The notes under the pieces are model-generated. The model was not told the DNA's origin. It was given only the letters and a program-made list of their open reading frames with translations, and searched no databases. This document shows, piece after piece, positions 7,374-15,036 of a stretch of 15,036 nucleotides of DNA. Numbering within the stretch: the first letter of the stretch is position 1; every line of letters begins with the position of its first letter. The DNA is taken from NCBI GenBank assembly GCA_025201865.1, contig MU602692.1, positions 59,205 to 74,240 of the forward strand, written 5' to 3'. This DNA comes from Ramicandelaber brevisporus (Eukaryota > Kickxellomycota > Ramicandelaberales > Ramicandelaberaceae). Both the position numbers and the translations under genes were made by a program.

Positions 7374-10300
7374 CAACTCAAACAGCAGCAGTAATGGCAA
7401 CAGCACAGCCAGTGAGCGCGTGTCAATTGTGCGTTCAACTCCCACTCATATTGCCTCAAGCAATTTAGTACGGCAACCAATGGAAATGGCGCAATCATCG
7501 AACACACACGAGATTCAGCAGCAGCAGAAACAACAACAACAGCAGCAACAGCAGCAACAGTCCTCTTCTTCGCGACCGCGTGCTGCAACGTCATCCACAA
7601 CTTCCTCTTCATCCACGCCTCCAACTACAGCAACACAAAAGAACGGCAGTAATATCAGTAGCAGCACTGGTGACAGCGCACCAAAAACAACAGAGACGCA
7701 CACATCAACAGCTGCAGCGGCTGCTGATAAGAGGTCTTCCCACTCTGGCCACACTGCACAGCCACCCACCTCAGTTTCGGCAAAGCCACTGTCTAGAGCA
7801 TCCACTGCGGCTGCCATGCCACAGACTGGCAACGGAGGCGGACATCACTCGAGGTCACACTCTGTAACTGCAAACTCAATGCAGCTATCTACACACCCAA
7901 GCATGAGCAATGTCAGCATTGCCGGCAGTGCCCACAGCAATGCTAGCTCTGGCCATTCGCGCTTAGCCTCAACTGCATCTATTCTACATCACTCGCATCA
8001 TTCGCACCACCATCATCACCCACATTTGCCCCATGGATTGGGCCAGACTCAAGCACAGGCGCAGGCTCACGCTCAGCAGCATCAGGCACAGATTGCATCG
8101 ATGATGGCAAAGAGGCGCAATATTGCACAGGAGATTCTAGTATCAGAGCAGGCATATGTGGCCGGACTGCAGGTCATTGATAGGGTGTTTTATCGACCGC
8201 TGAATGAGTCGTTGAAAACATATAGTCCAATTTTGACATCAAAGACTATAAAGGATATCTTTGCAAATTTCTCCACAATTTTGTCAATCAACACAGAGTT
8301 GCTGAGACTGCTGGAGGCCAGATTGCATGGAAATGATCATCATATGAATATCAATAGAAGAAGCATTGGCAATGGAAACTTGACACCAGCTATGCAATCA
8401 TCCGCCGCATCATCAACTGTGAGCTCAAGAAAAGGCAGTAGTAACATTAATGGCAGTAGCAATAATAATCACTTGACACCTTCATCTCTTGCAGACTCTA
8501 GCAGTAATGGTAATAATAATGGTAACAATGGCAATAGAGGATGGAATCCAGCAACATCGTGCCTTGGAGATATATTCTTGGAAACTGCTCCGTTTTTGAA
8601 AATGTACTCATTATACATTAAGAATTTCCAAGGAGCGCTCTCAGTCATATCCCAGCAAATGAATGCAAATACCAATTTTACTCGATTTTTGCAAAGTGCA
8701 TCGTTGCATCGAGAATGTAGAAACTTGAGTTTCCAGCACCATTTAATTCTGCCAGTACAGAGAATCCCTCGATACAAACTATTACTGGAGAAGCTATTGG
8801 CAAACACGCCGGTTACACACCGTGACTATTCACTGGTCTGTTCAGCCCTGCGTGTGATTATGGAAGTTGCGGATTTTGTTAATGATACTGTGCGTCAGCA
8901 TGAAATGTTCATTAGTATCTTGGACATTCAGCGCTATCTGACTGGTTTCCCTGAGCAGCTGTTAGTTCCTGGCCGATCATTTATTAAGCGTGGACCAGTG
9001 CAGAAGATTTGTCGCAAAAACCATCAGCCTCGCGAGTTTTTCTTATTTTCAGATATATTGATCTACGCGAGTCCACGCAGATTTGATGAAATGTTTGTTT
9101 TCCACCGTAAATTAATGCTGGAGTATGTCTCAGTCGTTGATATTGCAGATGGAGTCAGAGGCGGACCTGGAGGAACTGGAATTAAAAATAGATTTCAGAT
9201 ATATAGCAGAGAAAAGTCATTTGCCGTTTACACTGAAACTGCAAGAGAGAAGCAAATGTGGATAAATACTCTGCGTCAAACTATTGATGAGTTAACCAGC
9301 AGTCTCCAGTCGCTCAGAGTGGGTTCATCCTCGCCTGTCACTTCCATCTCGTCCAATCAGCTTCAGATTACACACACTGCATCAGGTAATGATAGTCAAC
9401 AACAGCAGCAGCATCAGCAGCAACAGATGATCACAGCACCAATGCCCAGAAGAGTGTCCAATGCATCGTCTATCGGTTACCAGTCTATCTCCTCAATTGC
9501 ATCAAGTGCTCAACAGTCACTTTTGAGTCCAATTAGCAGCTTGTTCTCTCACAGTGGCACTCATCAGCCTCAATTGAATCATTCATCGAGACAGTCCATC
9601 GGAGGAAACAGCATCAACGGTGTAGCTTCTGCTGCACCATCGTCATTGTATGAACGAGCACGTGCCCTAACAGTGTCTGCAGTGACTCGACCAAGCTCAA
9701 TATACAGCTACTTGAGACCCGAATCTACATACTCAAACACAGCCACTCCAAATCACGCGACAGCCGATGGAACAAGTAACATTGGATCAGCAGCAAGCTC
9801 AATGTATGCACCTTCAGACAGGTTAATGAGTATGGACTCACGCATATCTTCGTCTTATTGGGTTAATAATAGTGGAGCTGCGGCAAATGGAGGAGGATCA
9901 ATCTCATCTCGTCGCACGTCAATATCTAGTTTGGCCACAACGGCTGCACTCTCAACAGTGTCTGGCAAAATGAACCGTGGAGGAATGGGCAGAGTGTATG
10001 TGGAGAACTATAGTGCGCCAGTGTGGGTTCCAGATGATCAGGCAGTTCGATGCATGATTTGCGAGCGTGAATTTACATTTTTCAGAAGAAAACACCATTG
10101 CAGATGCTGTGGTGGAATTGCCTGTGCTGATTGCTCTTCTCACACTGTGATCATTCCAATTAGCAGCTATAAGCGTGCTACCACTACTGCCACTGGTTAT
10201 AATAATAATAATAGTACTAACAATAGTGGCAATAATAGTGGAGAAGCAGAAGTGCGTGCATGTGACACTTGCTATAATAACATTACTGGTCAAGCTATTC

Positions 10301-13300
10301 CATCTGAGTTTTTGGATCAGAAGGCCGAATGGGTGAACAATAACAATAGCAATAACAATACCAGTGGTGCTAATAATAATAATAACGACAATGCTAATAA
10401 GAGAGTGTCAGATGTGAATAGGAACAGTGATGATACAGTTGCTGGAAATGCAGGCTCTATTATAATGAATAATAATGGTGATAACACTAACACTAACACT
10501 AACACTAACAATAGGACCATGGCAGTTGATGAAGTATTACAAAGATCATCAGTTGAAGTCACAAACTCACATTCTCAGCCATCTAATAGCAGCATTGTAG
10601 TTGTAGACACTGAAGTGGATGCAGATGAAGTTGGTGATGTTATTGTGCTGAAGCCATATTCTGAAGCGAGAGAAAATGATCAAACAAACAAAGATGAGGA
10701 TGGGGATGAGGATGAAGATGAAGATGAAGGAATTGACGTTGAGGATGCTGACTCTGCATCTATTTTAGCACCTCCTTCTTTAGTTCAATCTGCATCTCAT
10801 CGCACGATTGAGGCACAGACTACAACCACCCCATCACCACAACCGCCTCCTGCTCCTGCTCCTGCTCCTGCTCTCGCTCCCGCTAGCAATTCGCCCGGAT
10901 CGGCCATGTCCTCTCCCCCATCCTCTCCTTCATCAAGTGCTGCAGCTCGTGCTCTTTCAAGCTTCTTTATTGGCTGGCAGATTCCATTCAGTTCCACTAC
11001 GCCATCCAGCAACAACGTCAGCGGCACTAGCACTAACAACGAACAGCCAGCTTCAGCTTCAGCTTCCACACTGAGCGTGCTTGCTGATTCAGCTTCAGCT
11101 TCTGTTTCTACTTCAGTTTCTGCTGCCAGCAACAGTGTCAATTCCCTTCCCAGACTGCAGACTGGAATCAGTTTCAATAGTACATATAGCGAAGATGCTC
11201 CAATCCACACAGCCAGCAGCAGCACTGCAACTATTGTGAGCCCAACAACAGGCTCCTCTGCTGTGTCACTGTGCACAACTCTGGCAACAAATGGCAGCGA
11301 TACAGATGGAGACTCTGCTTTGCAAATGCACTCCTCAGCATCTCTGCCCAGCAGTGCAGCACATTCAATCCGCAGCTCATTTATTGATTCATCTGCAGCA
11401 GCAGCAGCAGCAGCAGCAGTAGCAGCATCTCGGCGTGAAAGAAGACCAAGCCGAGTTCCATTATCTCGGCCTCCATCCGTATTGGTCTCTTCAATGTCTG
11501 GTCTATCATCACCAACATCAGCTGCATTCTCTCCCCAGATTATCATGGCAACAAACAGCAACTCTAGCACCAGTTCAAGCAGCAGGCCAGGCACCTCACT
11601 GCCACATGCACACAGCAGCCTTCTATTGGCTCACCAGCCTCCCCATTTGCCGCCCCATCATCCACTGTTGAATCCTCATATGCATCATTTGCTGCCTTCT
11701 ATTGGGCTGTCAATGTCTGCATCTGCAACTTCAAATGGTAGCAATTCGCCTTCTCCGCCTCCACCTGCATCTCTATCGGCTCAGAACAACAGTGCTGCAG
11801 TGTCGATGACATCTGTTCCGTCAACGTCATCAATTGCCTCGCTTACATCGATCAATGGCTCAGCTCAAAATGACCGCAATTTGAACGGAAGTGCAACAAG
11901 CTCTGGAAGTGGCTCTGGCGGATTAATGGCTGTTCATCCCGGCACCGTTGTAATGGCTGCTCCTGCTACTGTCGCTCCAGTTGCTGTTGCTGTGGTTCCC
12001 GTGGCTGCCGCGGCTGTTCCAATCTCGCGTCCAAATGCACCAACAGCTCGTGCTTCACTTGCCCAATCTCAAAAGAGACTCAGTCAGTACGGCCAATTCA
12101 ATCAGTTCAATCAGTTCAATCAGTTCAACAATTACCTGGTTTCTGGCAACAACAGTAACAATAACTCCAGTACAAGTCTCTCTGCCTCCATTTCAGCAAC
12201 TGGTTTATTGGATCGCGCTGGCACTGTCCAAATGTCACCGCGCTCTACTCACCAACAGCGCCATGGTTTGATTGCACCTCTGCGTGATTCACCCCGGTTG
12301 AGCGCATCTGCCATTCACTCACAAAGCTCATCTGTTAGCTCCGCACGTCCCAAGTCATTGTACAATCCAATGCTTTCAGACTTTGCTGGATCTGGCACTG
12401 TGTCACCTGTCATGCTACCTTCATCGCCAATCGCACCAACTCCATCGGCGACATCTGCCCTGAATGCAACAATCTCAGAGGCAGCCGTGTCATTGCGCTC
12501 ACTTGGTTTGATTGATACAACTACAACTCCAGTACCTGCTCCACTGACTGCATCACCAATCAAGGCTGAGCCTGATCACCAGCCGCCAGCAGACTCCATC
12601 GACGTTGAACTGACAAGTGTGACGCCAGCTCCAACTGTGGCGATGATGGCAGTTGAACAGCAGCAGCCAGTATCAGCCTCGAAGGAAGATGAACCACAAT
12701 CCACAGCTACAGACTCGAAACCATCGAAGCGAAGTGCATCAAGCGGTTCTCGCAGAAGACGCTCAAACACAGCTGGTGAACTGACATTGTCACGATCAGT
12801 GTCCGAAGATCCTCCTCCAGCCGTTCCACTTCCAACAACAGCAGAGGCCCTTCCTTCACTTGCACACCAATCACCCCTTGAGACAGCCGCCGTATTCGAC
12901 GCTGACGCGGACATGGATATCCTGGAGATGCCAGCAACCACAGCACATGCAGTCACCGAAAGTGACACTGTTATCCAGTACGATCATTCATTGTCACGCA
13001 AGGAAGCAGTTGAGCATGCAGTCAATTCCATCTCAGACGGGCCGCCAGTCATTCCATTGCCCGATACACTGCTGATTCCGCTCATGTCGCCAATCTCATC
13101 GCGCCAGATGTTACTCTCGTTGGCTGACACTACTTCACAGCCACCTACATCGGAACCTCAGCAACTGTCACAATCCGAGTCTCCACACGATCAGCAGCAA
13201 CAGTCGCAGCACTCGGTGCAGTCCTCACCAACCGTTGCAGTTCGCAAACGCTCACAAGTGCTCGCTAGTAGCGATGCTTCCACCACACGCAGTGTTTTGC

Positions 13301-13590
13301 AGCGACGTTCCCAGCCAAATCTGCTAGAAAAGTCAACCAATCCAGCTGCTGAACAAGCCGCCGATGCTGTCATTGCCGCTGCTGTCGCTGTAGTCGCCGC
13401 AGCTGCCTCCATGATGCCTGCTGATGCCGATTCCAATAGTCAAACAGTTCCACCTAGTTTCAGTCGCCAGCAGACACGTAAACGCAGCAATCAACAACTG
13501 TCTGCAGCAGGAACAACAAAAGTGAATATGCAGTCTGCACCACTCACACCCGCTACTCCAGTCGCTCCACAGTTGGTAGCTTCATCTTAG
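6649..13590 (+). CDS. DH-PH-FYVE Rho guanine nucleotide exchange factor (FGD/Don1-like), 2313 aa
   Basis: Likely activator of a Rho-family GTPase (Cdc42 by analogy) on PI3P-containing membranes. The DH domain starts near residue 485 (ILVSEQAYVAGL), contains the hallmark LILPVQRIPRYKLLLEKLL at 699-717 and ends near 763. The PH domain follows at about 771-882, with Trp871 in its C-terminal helix. The FYVE finger spans about 1126-1208: WVPD at 1126-1129, cysteines 1135, 1138, 1151, 1154, 1159, 1162, 1205 and 1208, and the PI3P-binding RRKHHCRCCGG. Low-complexity loops interrupt both DH (about 561-633) and FYVE (about 1179-1198). The rest, roughly four fifths, is Gln/Ser/Ala/Asn-rich and presumably disordered, with four Gln tracts near the N-terminus, an acidic run near 1349-1366 and QFN repeats at 1816-1827. 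The start is firm: in-frame TAA at 6574, no intervening ATG, A at -3. No introns are needed. FGD proteins and Ustilago Don1 share this domain order. The GTPase target is inferred. Confidence 0.96.
6670..7560 (+). repeat. Four CAG/CAA (polyglutamine) tracts inside the RhoGEF ORF
   Basis: Mostly pure CAG stretches near 6670-6702, 7093-7131, 7330-7371 and 7519-7560 encode 9 to 16 glutamines each; a QL dipeptide stretch lies near 6739. Low codon mixing in the first and third tracts suggests recent slippage expansion, so lengths may differ between strains. Confidence 0.9.
12094..12129 (+). repeat. 9-bp repeat encoding QFN x4 in the RhoGEF ORF
   Basis: Four 9-bp units (CAATTCAAT, CAGTTCAAT twice, CAGTTCAAC) encode Gln-Phe-Asn at residues 1816-1827, preceded by Tyr-Gly. 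The composition is prion-like. Confidence 0.9.
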
Positions 13591-13750
13591 AATAGAACTT
13601 AACATTCACATTCACATTTTTATTTCGACTCATTTGTCCTTTCAATATTTTGCCTTTCCTATCAATCATATCCAGCCATCGGTTATCAACGTTTATATAC
13701 TTTTGGCTATGCCTAATTTCTTTAAAGATTAATTTATAACTACAGGTTGG

Positions 13751-13756
13751 AATAAA
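13751..13756 (+). terminator. Polyadenylation signal of the RhoGEF gene
   Basis: AATAAA lies 161 bases after the TAG stop, in an AT-rich 3' flank. The peptide gene on the opposite strand stops at 13786, only 195 bp from the RhoGEF stop, so the two 3' ends probably overlap. No canonical signal is seen for the minus strand; a TATAAATTAAT-like stretch near 13725-13738 is a weak candidate. Confidence 0.5.
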
Positions 13757-13785
13757 AGAGCAATACAGTGATGATTTGAGATTGC

Positions 13786-13989
13786 CTAGAAGATTGACTG
13801 GCAGCGGCTGGCGGCGCAAATCATGCCGCTGCAGCACGGCTTGGTCCCGCGGAGGTTGCACTCGTCGCCGTGGTAGCCGCACTGCTGGCCGGAGTAGTCC
13901 TGCGCCGGCTGCTGCGGGCCGGGAGCCATGCCGTGGACGGCGATGCTGCCGATGGCGACGGCGAATGTGCTGGCGGCGGTGAGCTTCAT
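13786..13989 (-). CDS. Small secreted six-cysteine peptide with cystine-knot (knottin) spacing
   Basis: A 67-residue protein. Residues 1-20 look like a signal peptide (MKLTAAS, then a small hydrophobic core ending near VHG). A Pro/Gln-rich spacer follows to about residue 34. Then come six cysteines at 37, 44, 52, 53, 58 and 63, i.e. C-x6-C-x7-CC-x4-C-x4-C with PCCSGMIC in the middle. This spacing fits the inhibitor cystine knot fold. Knottins include antimicrobial peptides, enzyme inhibitors and channel-acting peptides, and the sequence does not say which applies. The ATG at 13989 was chosen because it gives the signal peptide. The frame stays open a further 107 codons upstream, but through tandem repeats. 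The upstream same-strand neighbour is a Gly-rich protein gene; the downstream RhoGEF gene is convergent. Confidence 0.72.
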   Translation of the reverse strand: MKLTAASTFAVAIGSIAVHGMAPGPQQPAQDYSGQQCGYHGDECNLRGTKPCCSGMICAASRCQSIF

Positions 13990-14004
13990 GTGTGCGCGGA
14001 TGGC

Positions 14005-14049
14005 GTGGGTGGTGTGGATGGCGTGGATAACGTGGATGATGTGGATGCC
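14005..14049. repeat. 9-bp tandem repeat GTGGATNNN (five units)
   Basis: Units are GTGGGTGGT, GTGGATGGC, GTGGATAAC, GTGGATGAT and GTGGATGCC, immediately upstream of the peptide gene. On the minus strand this is a CCA/CATC-rich, ATG-free leader. The first upstream minus-strand ATG is at 14100. Confidence 0.85.
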
Positions 14050-14110
14050 GGGAGATGGTTTGGATGCTAGCGAGGATGCCAAGCAGCCAGATGCCGCCAT
14101 GCAGCCACCA

Positions 14111-14164
14111 CATCTTAAGCAGCCGTTGCATCTTAAACAGCCGGTGTATCTTACACAGCCACTG
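14111..14164. repeat. 18-bp tandem repeat (three units)
   Basis: CATCTTAAGCAGCCGTTG, CATCTTAAACAGCCGGTG and TATCTTACACAGCCACTG, with a degenerate half unit before. In the minus-strand frame continuing into the peptide gene they would encode CLRCNG-like hexapeptides. Confidence 0.85.
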
Positions 14165-14225
14165 CACCGTGATGTGCACGATTCGGCTCGGATCCGCAGA
14201 ATCTCCGTTCTGCCAACGGCTACAC

Positions 14226-14265
14226 CCACTCCACTCCACTCCACTCCACTCCACTCCACTCCACT
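14226..14265. repeat. CCACT pentanucleotide microsatellite (eight units)
   Basis: Eight perfect CCACT units (AGTGG on the minus strand) between the two right-hand genes. Confidence 0.95.
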
Positions 14266-14284
14266 CGATTGTGGACAATGTCCG

Positions 14285-14400
14285 TTGTTGAAAGAGAAAG
14301 TGGAAGACATTGAGAAGCAAGAAAGAGAAGGAAGAAAGAAGAAAGAAATGGAGCGAGAATGAGAGTGAGAAAGCCGAAATAAACAAGACTGGGTCGGCGA
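14285..14400 (-). promoter_or_regulatory. Pyrimidine-rich promoter-like block upstream of the peptide gene
   Basis: Read on the minus strand, a TTGTTTATTTC element (about 14375-14385) precedes roughly 80 bases of CT-rich DNA. Such blocks are typical of fungal core promoters. The 453-bp gap between the two minus-strand genes (13990-14442) consists of this block plus the three tandem arrays listed above. The role is inferred. Confidence 0.35.
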
Positions 14401-14442
14401 GTGGGAGGCGAGACGCTCATTTCCGACGCACTCGGCCGGCGC

Positions 14443-15036
14443 CTAGGGACACGAGTACACTCTGCACGGAAACACTGCGCAGCCATCGCCACACACGGCC
14501 GCACTCACAGTTCCGGGCACAGCTGGCGGCTGCGGCGGCGGCGGCTGTTGGGTGGGAGGCTGCGGCGGCGGATTTGCGACCGGCTGGGTGGGGATTGTGC
14601 CAGTGCCAAATCCGACGGCGGGCCAGTACGTGCAGATCATGCGACCAACGTTGAAGAGTTCGCGCCACGCGAGAGTGCCGGACTGGTCGGCTGCGGCTTG
14701 CTCGGGGTCGGGCGACGCATCGGGCAAGACGTCGGAGCGAGGTGGACTCCAGCCGCCGCCTGGCCCACCACCGCCTGGCCCACCGCCATTTCCTGGCCCC
14801 CAGCCGCCTCCAGGTCCACCTCCTCCCGGTCCGCCACCTCCCGGTCCACCGCCTCCCGGTCCACCGCCAGGTCCCCACGGCATACCTCCGCCGCCGTTTC
14901 CAGGGTCGCCGCCACCTCCGCCTCCTGGACCCCAGCCGCCGCCCCCATTTCCTGGTCCTCCGCCTCCCGGTCCCCACCCGCCGCCAGAGCCTCCATTGCC
15001 TGGCCCCCATCCCCCGCCTGGCCCACCGGGACCACC
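14443..15036 (-). CDS. Gly/Pro/Trp-repeat protein with Pro-rich linker and Cys-containing C-terminus (5' end beyond window)
   Basis: 197 codons are visible, open to the right edge and ending at TAG 14443-14445. The upstream part repeats GGGWGPG, GPGNGG and PGGGG motifs. Then come a mixed segment (WSPPRSDVLP to WRELFNVGRMICTYW), a PPPQPPTQQPPPP linker and a short tail with four of the five visible cysteines (AVCGDGC, FPC, YSC). The composition suggests an extracellular or wall-associated protein, but no signal peptide is visible because the N-terminus is missing. GC content is clearly higher than elsewhere in the window. The opposite strand also reads as an open Pro/Gly-rich frame. Trp and Asn are kept across repeats in the minus frame, while the plus frame swaps Gln/His and Phe/Leu, so I favour the minus strand. 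I do not recognise the family. Confidence 0.6.
   Translation of the reverse strand, partial: GGPGGPGGGWGPGNGGSGGGWGPGGGGPGNGGGGWGPGGGGGGDPGNGGGGMPWGPGGGPGGGGPGGGGPGGGGPGGGWGPGNGGGPGGGGPGGGWSPPRSDVLPDASPDPEQAAADQSGTLAWRELFNVGRMICTYWPAVGFGTGTIPTQPVANPPPQPPTQQPPPPQPPAVPGTVSAAVCGDGCAVFPCRVYSCP

Noticed and set aside
10797-11594. 265-codon antisense ORF inside the RhoGEF gene
   Set aside because: It lies opposite low-complexity Ser/Ala/Pro coding sequence and is Ala/Glu/Leu-rich with no domain; it is a mirror of the sense codon bias.
13553-14386. Minus-strand ORF of 277 codons overlapping the peptide gene in another frame
   Set aside because: It translates into His/Pro/Arg repeats and overlaps the RhoGEF 3' end; the frame with signal peptide and cysteine pattern is far better.
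14443-14504. Possible terminal intron in the Gly-rich gene (GTGAGT at about 14504 to TAG at 14443)
   Set aside because: The continuation after splicing does not give a better C-terminus, and the unspliced tail ends naturally in a Cys-rich stretch.
14639-15036. Plus-strand Pro/Gly-rich ORF starting at ATG 14639
   Set aside because: Its flank is an unnatural Arg/Ser/Ala mix, and repeat differences are amino-acid-changing in this frame but silent in the minus frame.
1-15036. Transposons, rRNA genes or CRISPR arrays
   Set aside because: No transposase, reverse transcriptase, long terminal or inverted repeats, rRNA-like sequence or spacer array was seen on either strand.

Overview
The window looks like nuclear DNA of a fungus, probably an early-diverging (zygomycete-type) or basidiomycete-like lineage. 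The lineage is inferred only from gene content and I cannot name a species. Pointers are very long intron-poor ORFs, homopolymer-rich disordered proteins, pyrimidine-rich gene leaders, many short tandem repeats between genes, a KIN4/Ppk1-type kinase (a fungal branch of the SNF1/AMPK group) and a FYVE-containing RhoGEF of the FGD/Don1 type.

Layout, left to right. (1) Bases 1-3527, minus strand: a KIN4/Ppk1-like Ser/Thr kinase. It is open to the left window edge with at least 1175 codons, so its 3' end is missing. (2) Bases 3528-6648: a 3.1-kb divergent intergenic region with no supported gene, full of micro- and minisatellites. It divides into a minus-strand leader without any ATG (3528-5275), a short core with ATGs on both strands (about 5276-5804) and a plus-strand leader without any ATG (5805-6648). 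(3) Bases 6649-13590, plus strand: one uninterrupted 2313-residue protein with DH, PH and FYVE domains embedded in long disordered segments. (4) Bases 13786-13989, minus strand: a 67-residue secreted six-cysteine peptide with cystine-knot (knottin) spacing, convergent with the RhoGEF gene. (5) Bases 14443-15036, minus strand: the C-terminal part of a Gly/Pro/Trp-repeat protein with a Cys-containing tail, whose 5' end lies beyond the window.

The two large genes are head to head. Both families act in cell division and polarity in better-known fungi: Kin4 in spindle-position control in budding yeast, and Don1 as a Cdc42 GEF for septation in Ustilago. Shared regulation from the central core is therefore plausible but is inference. 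The two right-hand genes lie in tandem; the peptide is probably secreted, and export of the repeat protein is possible but its N-terminus is not visible.

The most striking signal is not a gene. Start codons are completely absent, strand-specifically, from 1.75 kb upstream of the kinase and 0.85 kb upstream of the RhoGEF. Base skew flips between the two stretches. This suggests unusually long transcribed leaders and confines the bidirectional promoter to about 0.5 kb.
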